This document shows positions 9,145 to 19,000 of a stretch of DNA of 35,632 nucleotides, one piece after another (position 1 is the first letter of the stretch; the number at the start of each line of letters is the position of its first letter). A program made the translations under genes and the position numbers. The DNA lies in NCBI GenBank assembly GCA_031286095.1, contig JAITUY010000191.1, forward strand, positions 1 to 35,632. The letters run 5' to 3'. The stretch comes from Treponema sp. GTDB taxonomy: Bacteria; Spirochaetota; Spirochaetia; Treponematales; Breznakiellaceae. A model generated the notes under the pieces. It had not been told where the DNA came from. It searched no databases and saw nothing but the letters and a program-made list of their open reading frames with translations.

Positions 9145-10716
9145 ATGATGAATTCTAAAACCAGGATTTTACTGTTTTTGGCTGTACTGGTTTTGCTTAT
9201 GTCCTGTTTCCGGCAGAAGGCGGGCGGACAATCCGCGGGGCCGCTTACATCGCTGCGCTACGGATATAATTCCGAGCCGACTACCTTTGATCCCTTAAAC
9301 CCTTCCAACACGGCGGACGGCAGAAGCATACTGTTTAACGTCTTTGAAGGACTGGTAAAGCCGGACTCAGGCGGCGCGCTCCGGCCATGTATCGCGGAAT
9401 CGGTTACAATGGAAGAATTGGGGCGCGTATATAACTTTAAGTTACGGCAAGGAGTACGCTTCCACGATGGTTCGCCGTTAACTTCAGCCGATGTTAAATT
9501 TTCACTGGACACCGCAAAATCCGCCGGTTTTATTGGCTTTGACGCCGTAGAAAAAATAGAAAACAACGGCGACTATTCCGTAAAAGTGGTTCTCTCGCGC
9601 CCCGATCCGGATTTTCTCCCGTATCTTACCGTCGGCATAGTAAAAGCCAACAGCGCCGACCGCGACAAAAAAGCCATAGGCACAGGGCCGTATTTTATTG
9701 AAAGCTATGCCGTTCAAAGGGAACTGGTGTTAAGGAAATTCGCGGATTATTGGCAGGATAAGGTTCCGATACTGGATACAATTACAATAGTGTTTTTTGC
9801 GGATTCAGACGCCTCGGTCCGCGGTCTGCACGCGGGCAGCATTGACGGGGTCGAAGTTACCGGCAATCTTGCCAGCCAGCTAAGCCACGAGCAATTTGAC
9901 ATTATTCCCGGCTACACCGCTATGGTGCATTTGCTTGCCCTTAACAACGCGGCTCCCCCCCTTGACGACATCCGCGTCCGCCAGGCGATCAATTACGGCA
10001 TTGATATACAGGGGATCATCGACGCGGCGTTTTTCGGCAATGGCGAACCGTCCGGCAGCCCCCTGATACCCGGGCTGAGGGCGTATTATGAACATTCACT
10101 GACCAATCCCTACCCTGTTGATCTTGAGAAAGCCCGTTCGCTGCTCAAGGAAGCGGGCTACGGCGCCGATGTCGCCGGCGGCGACGCCGGCGGCGGTGCC
10201 ATCGGCGAGAACGGGAAAAAACTTTCCCTGGAAATTACCGTCGCGTCACTCTACAAAATGCACGTGGACACAGCCCAGGTAATCGCCGACCAGCTCGCCA
10301 GGATCGGAATCGATGTCAGCATAAGGCTTGTCGAGTGGGCCGCCTGGCTTGATGACGTATACCACAGGCGGAAGTACCAGGCGACGATCATCTCCCTTGA
10401 CAGCCCCATTGTCTCGCCGAAAGGTTTCCTTTCACGTTACCGATCAGACGACAACAGTAATTTCATCAATTATTCCAGCGCCGCCTTTGACAAGGTGTTT
10501 GACGCGCTTCTCGTTGAACCCGACGAGGACAAGCGCATAGCCCTGTACAAGGAAGCCCAGCGCATTATTTCCGCCGACGCCGCCAGCGTCTACATACAGG
10601 ACATACTGGGTTTTCGCGCCTTACGCGCCGGGCTTTACGGCGGAGTGCTAAACTACCCCCTGTACGTCAATGATTTTGCGGCAATGCACCCCGCGGCAAA
10701 GAGCAGTGAGCAGTGA
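9145..10716 (+). CDS. Family-5 extracellular solute-binding lipoprotein (peptide/nickel type)
   Basis: The 523-residue protein starts with a lipoprotein signal peptide ending in the lipobox LMSC, with the acylated cysteine at residue 21. The mature part follows SBP family 5 (OppA/DppA/NikA): LRYGYNSEPTTFDPLNP near the start, VFEGLVKPD, VRFHDGSPLTSADVKFSLD, GTGPYFIESY and VRQAINYGID. It should capture oligopeptides or a related ligand for an ABC importer. No permease or ATPase gene lies in the window, so it is an orphan binding protein here, or its transporter is elsewhere. A glycine/alanine-rich low-complexity insertion (about residues 345-352) is unusual. The start has a GAGAGG site upstream. 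Confidence 0.92.
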   Translation: MMNSKTRILLFLAVLVLLMSCFRQKAGGQSAGPLTSLRYGYNSEPTTFDPLNPSNTADGRSILFNVFEGLVKPDSGGALRPCIAESVTMEELGRVYNFKLRQGVRFHDGSPLTSADVKFSLDTAKSAGFIGFDAVEKIENNGDYSVKVVLSRPDPDFLPYLTVGIVKANSADRDKKAIGTGPYFIESYAVQRELVLRKFADYWQDKVPILDTITIVFFADSDASVRGLHAGSIDGVEVTGNLASQLSHEQFDIIPGYTAMVHLLALNNAAPPLDDIRVRQAINYGIDIQGIIDAAFFGNGEPSGSPLIPGLRAYYEHSLTNPYPVDLEKARSLLKEAGYGADVAGGDAGGGAIGENGKKLSLEITVASLYKMHVDTAQVIADQLARIGIDVSIRLVEWAAWLDDVYHRRKYQATIISLDSPIVSPKGFLSRYRSDDNSNFINYSSAAFDKVFDALLVEPDEDKRIALYKEAQRIISADAASVYIQDILGFRALRAGLYGGVLNYPLYVNDFAAMHPAAKSSEQ

Positions 10717-10721
10717 CAAGT

Positions 10722-10752
10722 GAGCAGTTAGCAGGTTTACTGCTAACTGCTC
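10722..10752 (+). terminator. Perfect 13-bp inverted repeat after the binding lipoprotein gene
   Basis: GAGCAGTTAGCAG (10722-10734) pairs perfectly with CTGCTAACTGCTC (10740-10752) around the 5-base loop GTTTA, followed by a T-rich stretch (TCTTGTATTGTCTTT). It begins six bases after the stop codon. GAGCAGT also recurs as short direct repeats at 10701-10728. A transcription terminator is the simplest reading; a mobile intergenic repeat is an alternative. Confidence 0.5.
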
Positions 10753-11174
10753 TCTTGTATTGTCTTTGGTGACAGATACCGTTTGCGAAATATTTTGCAG
10801 ATTATTATTACAATGCAAGATATGGCCAGATTGATGGAAGCGTCTGGTATTAGGACAGAAGCTACAAAATGGGTTCAAGACGATTTGTAATATTTTTATT
10901 TCTAGTACTCTGTAAAGACTAAACGTTCACAATACCTTTTTCCCAAATATACTCACACGGAGACAGAAAGGCACAAAGTTAAACAAATAATCTCCAAATC
11001 TCGCCAATTCTCTGTGCCTCCGTGCCTGCGTACCGAAGGTACGATGTGTGAGGTCTTTTTGTTAACTTTTAGCTGTTACAGACTACTAGCAATGTTTCTC
11101 AATAACTGTTATTCACTGTAAAAGGAGTGAAAATTGAGTATAAAGAAGATAAGCCCGATTGGAAGGAGATGTTT
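10753..11174. other. Non-coding stretch with repeat debris and a small broken ORF
   Basis: No complete gene is visible. An ATG frame at 10813-10890 (MQDMARLMEASGIRTEATKW, then VQDDL) reads like the end of a protein but has no visible upstream part. An imperfect inverted pair lies at 10956-10978 (CACGGAGACAGAAAGGCACA...) and 11010-11026 (CTCTGTGCCTCCGTGCC). A perfect 6-bp hairpin, CGTACC-GAA-GGTACG, occupies 11029-11043. Base composition shifts from GC-rich to AT-rich here, so this is the left border of the accessory island. Confidence 0.45.
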
Positions 11175-11447
11175 ATGAATGATAAAAAAAAAGATTGTTT
11201 AATCCAAATGGTTATTTTAGGGGTTAGTTTTATAGTGACACTTGTATTATGCCCATATTTTGCAAACAAAGGAGCTGTTAGATTAGCTCAGTACAGCTCA
11301 TATCTTATATTAGGACCATTGGGGGTATATATAATTTTTGGCAAATGCGTATATATTAAAGGCGAGCTTCTTACCATGCCAAAAAAAATAGTGTATGGAT
11401 TATTTCTTATTTTAGTTATGCCACTATCATTTCTTTTGTGGGCGTAG
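11175..11447 (+). CDS. Small hydrophobic membrane protein, unknown
   Basis: I choose the ATG at 11175 because a strong GGAAGGAG site (11161-11168) lies six bases ahead; a GTG at 11127 would add 16 residues but its purine-rich site touches the start. The 90-residue product has a short charged head (MNDKKKDC) and about three hydrophobic segments: IQMVILGVSFIVTLVL, SYLILGPLGVYIIF and a C-terminal VYGLFLILVMPLSFLLW. No family is recognised. It stands alone at the left end of the AT-rich island. Small membrane proteins at defence loci can be effectors, but nothing links this one to the operon 390 bases downstream. It could equally be a stray host gene. Confidence 0.5.
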   Translation: MNDKKKDCLIQMVILGVSFIVTLVLCPYFANKGAVRLAQYSSYLILGPLGVYIIFGKCVYIKGELLTMPKKIVYGLFLILVMPLSFLLWA

Positions 11448-11523
11448 TGTAACCTTATTCAAAATCATCAGGAAAAATGATTTCCCACGCAGAAAACCAT
11501 TAAAAAAACAGCAGGAAAAGTCC

Positions 11524-11760
11524 GGCAGTTATAGAAAAGCATGAAAAAATAACTACATTTCTTGATAAAATTAGTCATATATTGGCATCTTGGCTAAAAA
11601 TAGTGTTTTTGAATCTTTAATAATCATTGATTTTTGAGGAAGAGAGATAGCAAAAGAATGCCTTGAAGAAATTAATAAGGGGTATGGGAGGAGGGGAGAG
11701 ATTACCGTTGGTATTTTTTCAGTATTGTCCTCTTGTCATAAATTTAAAAATGTGGTATAA
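11524..11760 (+). pseudogene. Decayed small gene, copy 1 (upstream of the helicase operon)
   Basis: Bases 11531-11620 translate as IEKHEKITTFLDKISHILAS, then WLKIVFLNL and a stop. A second frame (11641-11760) continues coding-like with EIAKECLEEINKGYGRRGEI and ends with a stop. Together they look like one small gene broken by frameshift and stop. The first part has a clear partner at 21757-21907, with about four of five bases matching by eye over 90 bases, and the two differ mostly in ways that keep the peptide similar. The family is not recognised. The remaining intergenic stretch (11448-11523 and 11761-11837) is AT-rich, with a short ORF at 11772-11825 (MENNEQDISISYNISHI) ahead of the operon and a repeated ATTAGTCATATAT. 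Confidence 0.45.
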
Positions 11761-11837
11761 ATATGATATATATGGAAAATAATGAACAGGATATTTCAAT
11801 TTCTTATAATATTAGTCATATATAGGTGAGATTAAGA

Positions 11838-13448
11838 ATGGTTGATAATTCCAGTATTTTAACTAAACTTGGCCAAAAAATCTATAATTACTTTCTTGAA
11901 ATTACAGGACCAGGCGAACCATTTCTTTTGCTAATTGAACCTTTTGAGTATAATAGATTGAAAGAAGAAACAGGGAATATAAAAGATGTGGATCGTGCCC
12001 TTAAATCAACAAGCAGTACCTTTACTAATGATTATATTCGTATAGCAGTAGCTAATTTGCAAGTTCAATTAATTTATAATATTGATTTCAAAAATATAAT
12101 AGATGATAGTTTTTACAGAAAAATGAAAGATTTTTATCCAAGTCTAAAAGATAATAATGAAGTATCTCAATATTTTAGGGAAATCGATCAAGAAAAAATA
12201 TGGGAAAAAGTGAGGGATATATTTGAAAAAGAAGGCAGGCTTCTACAAATACCTAAAAAGAAAAACGGTTCCGGACGTTTTGTTCAATTTCCTAAATCTC
12301 AAAGACTTGTTACAAGTAAAGAGTTGATTGAATATGCAGATAAATTTATTAAAATTAATCTTGAACCACATCTGGTATTATCTTTCTCAGATTTTTGTAG
12401 TAAAGTATATATTAAATCAAATAATTTAAATAATGAAGAATATGAAATAATAAAAAAAATTGTTTTTTCATTCTATTGTAATTGGGATGGAAGTTCAACT
12501 AAAGAATTAAGAATATCAAGACAAAGAAATAAACCACAGTTATTTTTTGATAAAAAAAATAGAAATAAATTTTCAGAAAATGAATTTGAGTTTACATTAA
12601 AAGTAGAGAACGAAGAGCTAATATATTATTTCGATGGCAAGAAAGTTTCTGAACAAGACGTTAAAGAAAAATTTAAAAATAAACAAAAATTGTCATTCTT
12701 GTATGATGAAGAATATGAAGACTGGGTATATACTACTCGACCTTTACATATGAAAAATCGTTTGCTTATCTTTATTGATAAACATGATAGTGAACATAGG
12801 CGACAAGATTTCATTAATTTTAGTATCTTTTCCACAGAAAACTATTATGTTTATCATTTTCAAAATTGTGATAACGATATTGCGAAGTTTGCATGTCTTC
12901 CCTTTATTACAAAAGAATATTTCACTATTATTGGCGGAATACGGATTATTAATTGTTGTCATTTTCGCGATGATGTGCTTGGAGCTTGGTACGATTTTGC
13001 ACTCCCGAAAATCAAGCTTAATTGTAAAAATAATATACAAGTATTCATAGATTCAGAAGAAATTTTAATTAATGATAATCTTATAGATTTAACTAATTTG
13101 ATATTGAAAACAAATAAGCAAAAAACTCTTATCCCTAGAGAAAAAGAATATTCAATCAAATGTACTGATTTACCACCTGTTTATTTTCTTGTAAAAGATT
13201 CGAATATTGCTAATAATGAAATAATTGAAAAAGGCTGGAAAATCTCATCGTATTCTTTGCATCCTATTAAATCAGGTGAAACTCATGATATTTCTGGTTT
13301 ATTATTTTCTGATATTCAAGAGACCTCTATTAATAATAAATTAAGGTCTTTTTTATCCAAAAATGATCATTTACAAAACAGATTATTTCATGCAAGATTA
13401 AATAAAAATATTACTAATATTGAAAGAAGGAGATTATATGGCATCTGA
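11838..13448 (+). CDS. Defence-operon gene 1, unknown protein (possible DruB-like position)
   Basis: I choose the ATG at 11838 with the AGGTGA site at 11824-11829; a GTG at 11826 would add four residues. The product of about 536 residues has no family I recognise. Residues about 107-165 look like a winged-helix-type helical block followed by a basic strand: QEKIWEKVRDIFEKEGRLLQ, then IPKKKNGSGRFVQFP, a pattern that could contact DNA. The second half is rich in beta strands. It is the first gene of a four-gene operon and its 3' end overlaps the next gene by 11 bases. The order and sizes of the four genes recall druB-druC-druD-druE of Druantia type I, but assignment by size and order is weak and needs a profile search. 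Confidence 0.7.
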   Translation: MVDNSSILTKLGQKIYNYFLEITGPGEPFLLLIEPFEYNRLKEETGNIKDVDRALKSTSSTFTNDYIRIAVANLQVQLIYNIDFKNIIDDSFYRKMKDFYPSLKDNNEVSQYFREIDQEKIWEKVRDIFEKEGRLLQIPKKKNGSGRFVQFPKSQRLVTSKELIEYADKFIKINLEPHLVLSFSDFCSKVYIKSNNLNNEEYEIIKKIVFSFYCNWDGSSTKELRISRQRNKPQLFFDKKNRNKFSENEFEFTLKVENEELIYYFDGKKVSEQDVKEKFKNKQKLSFLYDEEYEDWVYTTRPLHMKNRLLIFIDKHDSEHRRQDFINFSIFSTENYYVYHFQNCDNDIAKFACLPFITKEYFTIIGGIRIINCCHFRDDVLGAWYDFALPKIKLNCKNNIQVFIDSEEILINDNLIDLTNLILKTNKQKTLIPREKEYSIKCTDLPPVYFLVKDSNIANNEIIEKGWKISSYSLHPIKSGETHDISGLLFSDIQETSINNKLRSFLSKNDHLQNRLFHARLNKNITNIERRRLYGI

Positions 13449-15231
13449 TAAGGAAGGTAAAATATACTGGGGATTAGCAGAAGAATTAAAAGGAAAAACA
13501 GCTTCACGTATAACAGTATATGGAGAAAAAAAGAATAATATTTACTTAAAATATTCTCAAGAGGACATAAAAGGATTATTTCCTCCTATTGGAAAAGTTT
13601 TTGTAACTAAACCAATATCTTCATATCAGACTTTTCAGATTGAATACAATTCTAAAAAAAAAGAAAACAAAGATAATGATGATTATTTGGCTGTTGATTT
13701 ATCTTTGAAATCAATAATATTTATCAAGTTAATTACCATTCAAAAATTAGAGAATCCAGATACTTTTCCGTTGGAAGAAATTCAAAAATTATGGCAAAAT
13801 CAAAAAAATCCAGAAGGAACAGGTACATATTTTATAAAAATTTCGCACAACAATGAATTGCTCGGTCCATTTATTAGAGACCAAAAAGAGCTTCGTCCTA
13901 AAACAGGTAAAGAAGTACCAGTATATGAAATCAATAATAATTTCGATGATTACATTTTTGATAATGATAAATTATTGTTTGAATTGTCTAATATACCATT
14001 TAATAAAAAAGGTGAAGTTGACTGTATGTCAAATTTACAACTACAAGATTGGTTAAGGGAAAAAATTAAAAAATCAATAAATTTTGATGATAAATCCACA
14101 ATAACATTACTTGATAAAGCTAAAAAATTATCTATTTTTGATGCAAATGATCTTGATACAGCTAGACTAAAACGTGTTTCAGATTGTTTAGATCAATATA
14201 AGTTTTCATATGAAGAATTAAAAGATTTATTTGCTAAAGATGGTTTTGAGAAAACAAACAATATAATTAAGAATATGCGATCAGAGATAAAAGATGAGTA
14301 TGAAAAAGAACTTAATAAAGACTTAGAAATAATCATAAATCAAAAGCAAAACATTGAAAAAGAAAAGAATATTATAATTACCGAGATAGAAAATTTAAGA
14401 ACAGAAAATGAGAAAATTAAGTCAGAATTATCTGATTTAGAAAAGATGCAAAAACAAGTTAATGAAAATTATGATTTATTATTATTAAAACTTAAAGTAG
14501 ATGCAAAAATAAATACCGGAATCGATTCGGGACAAAAAAATAAAATAAAACCGTTACCTTTTATTGTTTCTAGTGTTGGTAAATCATTTGACACAATAAA
14601 GGAAGATGGATTGGATCAATTCGATCTAATAAAAAAGAATTTATCCAGGACCGGTTATAATGATCATCTTTTGGATCTTTATAGAAGTGAAAATGATGTA
14701 TTACTAAAGGCAAAAACGGTATTTATCCCATGTATCTCATGGGCATACATATATGCTCAAAGTATTGGAAACGCAAAGGTGTATACGATGCATATTGAAC
14801 ATGACTGGCTACATTATAGTGATTTTTGTAATAACGGTTTGATTGATATATGGAATGAAGCTATAAATGACAGAGCTACAAATTATATACTAGTACTTGA
14901 TAAGTTAAATATTACACAACCGGAATGTGGTATGATGCCATTATTAGATGTTATAAATCGTTACAGGCCATTTCTTGAAGGTACAAATTCTGGATTACCT
15001 GATAATCTTAAGGTATTTGCTACAATACTTCCTTATAATGAAAACGAATCAGTAGGGCTGAAATTGTCAAGAAAATTGTTCAGAACATGGGGTACATTTG
15101 CTGAACCTGACAAACAAGGATATAATATTCCTATTAAGCTAAATAATTATGAACAATATGGTTATTTTAACCCAGATGATTTTTCATATCAACAACGAGA
15201 ACCAGGAGACGCATATTTTGGAATACGATGA
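13438..15231 (+). CDS. Defence-operon gene 2: coiled coil plus degenerate McrB-like AAA+ domain
   Basis: The ATG at 13438 has a strong GAAGGAG site seven bases upstream; an in-frame ATG at 13420 is less likely. The product has about 597 residues. The N-terminal 270 residues show no recognised fold. Residues about 280-355 form a Lys/Glu-rich coiled coil. The last 170 residues look like an McrB-family AAA+ core: HIEHDWLHYSDFCNNGLIDI matches the substrate-loop region (HPSYSYEDF in McrB), ILVLDKLN (D488, K489) matches the Walker B LIIDEINR, and PDNLKVFATILP matches the sensor-1 strand PDNLYIIGTMN. The P-loop Gly-Lys-Thr is absent, the catalytic Glu is Lys and the sensor Asn is missing. It should be a dead, structural ATPase homologue. 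This alignment is by eye. Confidence 0.7.
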   Translation: MASDKEGKIYWGLAEELKGKTASRITVYGEKKNNIYLKYSQEDIKGLFPPIGKVFVTKPISSYQTFQIEYNSKKKENKDNDDYLAVDLSLKSIIFIKLITIQKLENPDTFPLEEIQKLWQNQKNPEGTGTYFIKISHNNELLGPFIRDQKELRPKTGKEVPVYEINNNFDDYIFDNDKLLFELSNIPFNKKGEVDCMSNLQLQDWLREKIKKSINFDDKSTITLLDKAKKLSIFDANDLDTARLKRVSDCLDQYKFSYEELKDLFAKDGFEKTNNIIKNMRSEIKDEYEKELNKDLEIIINQKQNIEKEKNIIITEIENLRTENEKIKSELSDLEKMQKQVNENYDLLLLKLKVDAKINTGIDSGQKNKIKPLPFIVSSVGKSFDTIKEDGLDQFDLIKKNLSRTGYNDHLLDLYRSENDVLLKAKTVFIPCISWAYIYAQSIGNAKVYTMHIEHDWLHYSDFCNNGLIDIWNEAINDRATNYILVLDKLNITQPECGMMPLLDVINRYRPFLEGTNSGLPDNLKVFATILPYNENESVGLKLSRKLFRTWGTFAEPDKQGYNIPIKLNNYEQYGYFNPDDFSYQQREPGDAYFGIR

Positions 15232-16099
15232 TAAAAGCATTCTGTTAATTAGATCATTTCAAGAAAAAATACTTTTGTTTTTATCTATCGCTGGCTATGC
15301 TTCATGGCATATCTTAAAAAGAAATATTAACAATCTCATTGATACAGAACCGGAGAATAAGATTGTTCTAGGTGAGAATTCTGAATATTCAGTTCTTTAT
15401 CCATTATTAAGAAATGGTTTTATAGAAACTGCTCGTAATCCTGAAAGTGGAAAATTAGTCTACTGTCTTGGACTTAATGTCATAATCCAGACATTAGATG
15501 ATAAATTTTTTAAAATAACACCAGAAAATTGTTCTTGCGAACTAGTAGATAAAAATAATATTGGAACATTACCTATAATATCCAATGACGCTTCATTATT
15601 TTTATTAAAAAGAATATCCTCATTAGAAGACATTCTTTTGCACTGGTCTACATCTAATATTAAGATGAATTATATTTATGATAGATTTAACAAAAATCAT
15701 TTCCGGAGAATTAATGAAACGGCGACAAAGTCGAATATATATACAAACTCTAATCAATTTTATTCTGAGAAATATCTAAAAACAAGAAAAGGGGGGTTGT
15801 ATCTAATACCATCCATTGAGGATAATATTGACGCCATCAATATCGCATTATGTTATCTTAAAGAAATTAATAAGCAACCAATTTTTTACTACAGTTCTAA
15901 GAAAAAAAGAATTACTACTGAAGATTTTAACTCAATCATCCCAATTATTATTTGTAGAGCATTATTGCTTTGCGACTTCACGAATTATAACAAGATATTG
16001 TATAATAGGAAGTCTATGATAAACAATATTTCAATAGAACATATAACTGAATTGAAACGAATATTCGGGGAAAATGCAGTGAGGGAGGATTATGAATAA
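15218..16099 (+). CDS. Defence-operon gene 3, unknown protein (possible DruD-like position)
   Basis: Start choice: the upstream ATGs (15149, 15158, 15176) have no ribosome-binding site and lie deep inside gene 2. A TTG at 15218 has AGGAG at 15204-15208, nine bases ahead, and gives a 14-base overlap, so I prefer it; the product is then about 293 residues. The N-terminus (LLIRSFQEKILLFLSIAGYA) is helical and may form a winged helix with the next strand, ending NGFIETARNPESGKLVYCLG. A conserved-looking stretch, GGLYLIPSIEDNIDAINIAL, lies in the C-terminal third. No catalytic motif or family is recognised. It overlaps the helicase start by eight bases (ATGAATAA), which points to coordinated, near-stoichiometric translation. 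Confidence 0.65.
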   Translation: MEYDDKSILLIRSFQEKILLFLSIAGYASWHILKRNINNLIDTEPENKIVLGENSEYSVLYPLLRNGFIETARNPESGKLVYCLGLNVIIQTLDDKFFKITPENCSCELVDKNNIGTLPIISNDASLFLLKRISSLEDILLHWSTSNIKMNYIYDRFNKNHFRRINETATKSNIYTNSNQFYSEKYLKTRKGGLYLIPSIEDNIDAINIALCYLKEINKQPIFYYSSKKKRITTEDFNSIIPIIICRALLLCDFTNYNKILYNRKSMINNISIEHITELKRIFGENAVREDYE

Positions 16100-19000
16100 T
16101 CCAATCGAAATAGGAAGAGAATTAAAAAAATCTTACTTGCAGTATATAAAAGCTGGAATACCTCTTATGGAAAAATATTATGAGGATGAACGTAATAAGA
16201 TGTATGAAGAAAATGGTGTCATTATGCAACCACCATATATAGAAATTGTTAAAAAATATGAAGGCGAAAAAACTTTATCTAAAATATTCAATGAAAATAA
16301 AATTGATATTAGAATTGCCGATTTTATTAATTGCGGATTATTATATAGCGATAATAACGAAGAAAGAAAACTTTATAAACATCAGGAAACAGCCATAATT
16401 GATGTTATAAAAAACAAGAAAAATATGGTAATAACAACTGGAACAGGTTCAGGTAAAACAGAAGCATTTATAATTCCATTACTGGCAAATATTATTGAAG
16501 AATCATTTAAATGGAAAGAGCAAGGTAAGAAAAATGCTGCGTTACGCTCGATAATTTTCTATCCGCTTAATGCTTTAGCTGAAGATCAAATGATTAGATT
16601 AAGAAAATCATTAGAAAGACAAGAAGTAAAAGAATGGTATCGAAAAAACGAATTGACTAAATTTATTACGTTTGGGAGATATATAAGCCGTACACCCAAA
16701 AATAAATATGATATAAAATTTAATGATATAAAATTCCGTTGGGATTCTGTCAAACGTATTATAGATAACTGTAAAGATAAGAAACAATTAAATAAATTAA
16801 AAGAGTTAATTTTCTCCTCCCCTTGTTGTGATATAAATTCAGTTGAAATGATTGATAGAAAAAGTATGCAAAATACACCCCCTGATATTCTCATTACAAA
16901 TTATAGTATGCTGAATATAATGCTGATGAGAAATGAAGAACAATCATTATTTGAAAAAACTCGTGAGTGGCTGTCTATGGATAAAAAAAATTTATTTACA
17001 TTAGTAATAGATGAACTTCATACGTATAGAGGTACTGCCGGTACTGAAGTTGCATATATTATAAAAGTATTGCTCCATAGATTAGGGCTTTCTCCAGATT
17101 CACCACAGGTCAGGTTTCTTGCGTCTAGTGCCTCAATGGATTCGTCACCTGACTCGCGGGAATATATATCTACTTTTTTTGATATTGATTTTAATTCATT
17201 TTCATTAATTTCTGATAAACAGATAGAAGTAATAAATCAAAAATTGTTACCACCATTTCCCATTAAAGAAATTAGAGATATCTCTAATATTTGTATAAAT
17301 AATTCATGTGAAACAGCTATAAATAAATATTTTAATAATATTGATGACAATATCATAAAATTTGTTAAAAAAAATAAATTGATTGATTGGTTGACATATT
17401 CCTTACAAAATAATAGATCCGGTAACATTTATGCTAAATCTATAAATGAGATCAGTAATATTTTGTTTGATGCGTATGAATCTAAAGATAGGCAGCTTTT
17501 TACAGAAATTTTCATTTTATTAATAAATATGTCTAAAGGAGATGATGGTTTTTCTTTACAACCATTAAGGGCACATTATTTTTTACGGAATATTGAAAAA
17601 ATATATATGTGCGTAAATAAAGACTGTAATATGGTAGATTCAGAGTATAAATTTGAAAACAGACAATATGGTAAAATGTATAATACCCCCATAACACGAT
17701 GTTCATGCGGATCATTGGTTTATGAAGCAATTGTCTGTAGGCATTGCGGCGAGATGTATTTTTGTGGATATATTAATAATGAGAAATTAATAAATGTACC
17801 TGACAATTTTATTCCTAGTAAACCTATTGTTCTTTATAAACCGGAAAAGGAATTATACCCTGATGGGAAAATAGACAATTGGATAACTGTTGATTTTGAT
17901 TATAAAACTGGGAAAATAAAAAATGACAGATATGGTGAATACTATAAATATAAAAAAAATGAAGATTCAGATTTTCCAACCACATGTCCTCGTTGTGAAT
18001 TCTCTACTACCAGATTAAGAACCAGTGATTTTTCCGCCTTGTTCAGGCATGGTACTGGTGTTCAAAAAGTAAATCAAGTTTGTGCTGATAAAATTATGCA
18101 GGTTCTATCAGGTGAAAATGAAGCGAGGAAACTGGTTATTTTTTCAGACAGCAGACAGAGTGCAGCAAAATTGTCTGCTGGCATTGAATTAGATCATTAT
18201 AGGGATGTATTAAGACAGACTATATTGACCTCTTTCAATTCTAATTCTGAACTAATTGAACACTTAATTAGATGGCGTAAAGGGGATATAAAGGATTATA
18301 ATGATATTCCTGAAAACAAAAGACGTTCTATAAAAGACAACGTCTATTTGAATAAAATTCGTGTTGACATAAGAGATGAAAAAGAAGGGCAACTGTCTCC
18401 ATGTGAAAAAGCAATACTTGATAATAAATTAACAGGCATAAGTCCCTCATTAGAAAATATTATGAGTACTATTATGAAAAAGCTTGAAAATTCAGGGATT
18501 AATCCTGCCGGACCTTACCCAAATAATAATTATATTGATCCAATGAATAGAAACATAAGATGGTATAAGTGTATTGATTTCAATGATAATTCTTTTATTG
18601 CTAATGATCCATTAACAAGACAATTTGTGAGAGAAATGCAGAATTCATGTAAGCTGGAAATATTAAGAGTTATGTTAGGAACTCCAAAACGTTCTTTTGA
18701 ATCATTAGGACTTGGATATTATCATGTACAAACATCAGTGAACAGTGTTTCTCCTGAATTTTTAGATTCAATATTGAGAATAATAGGAGAATGTAACCGT
18801 ATTTATACAAATATGACTGAAGAACAAAGAAGTTTTCCAAGACGTCTTTGGAATTACATAAGAGTTGTAAAAAATGAGACCACCAGAAATCATCCATTAC
18901 TTGATCTCATAAAACAAGAATTTGTTGTTAGAAATATTTTGAAAGATAATATTGATTTACGTATTACAGGAAACACTATTGTTTTTATACCTGCTAAAGA

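Noticed and set aside
11772-11825. Short ORF (MENNEQDISISYNISHI) ahead of the helicase operon as a leader peptide
   Set aside because: It has no good ribosome-binding site, and short frames are common by chance in such AT-rich DNA.
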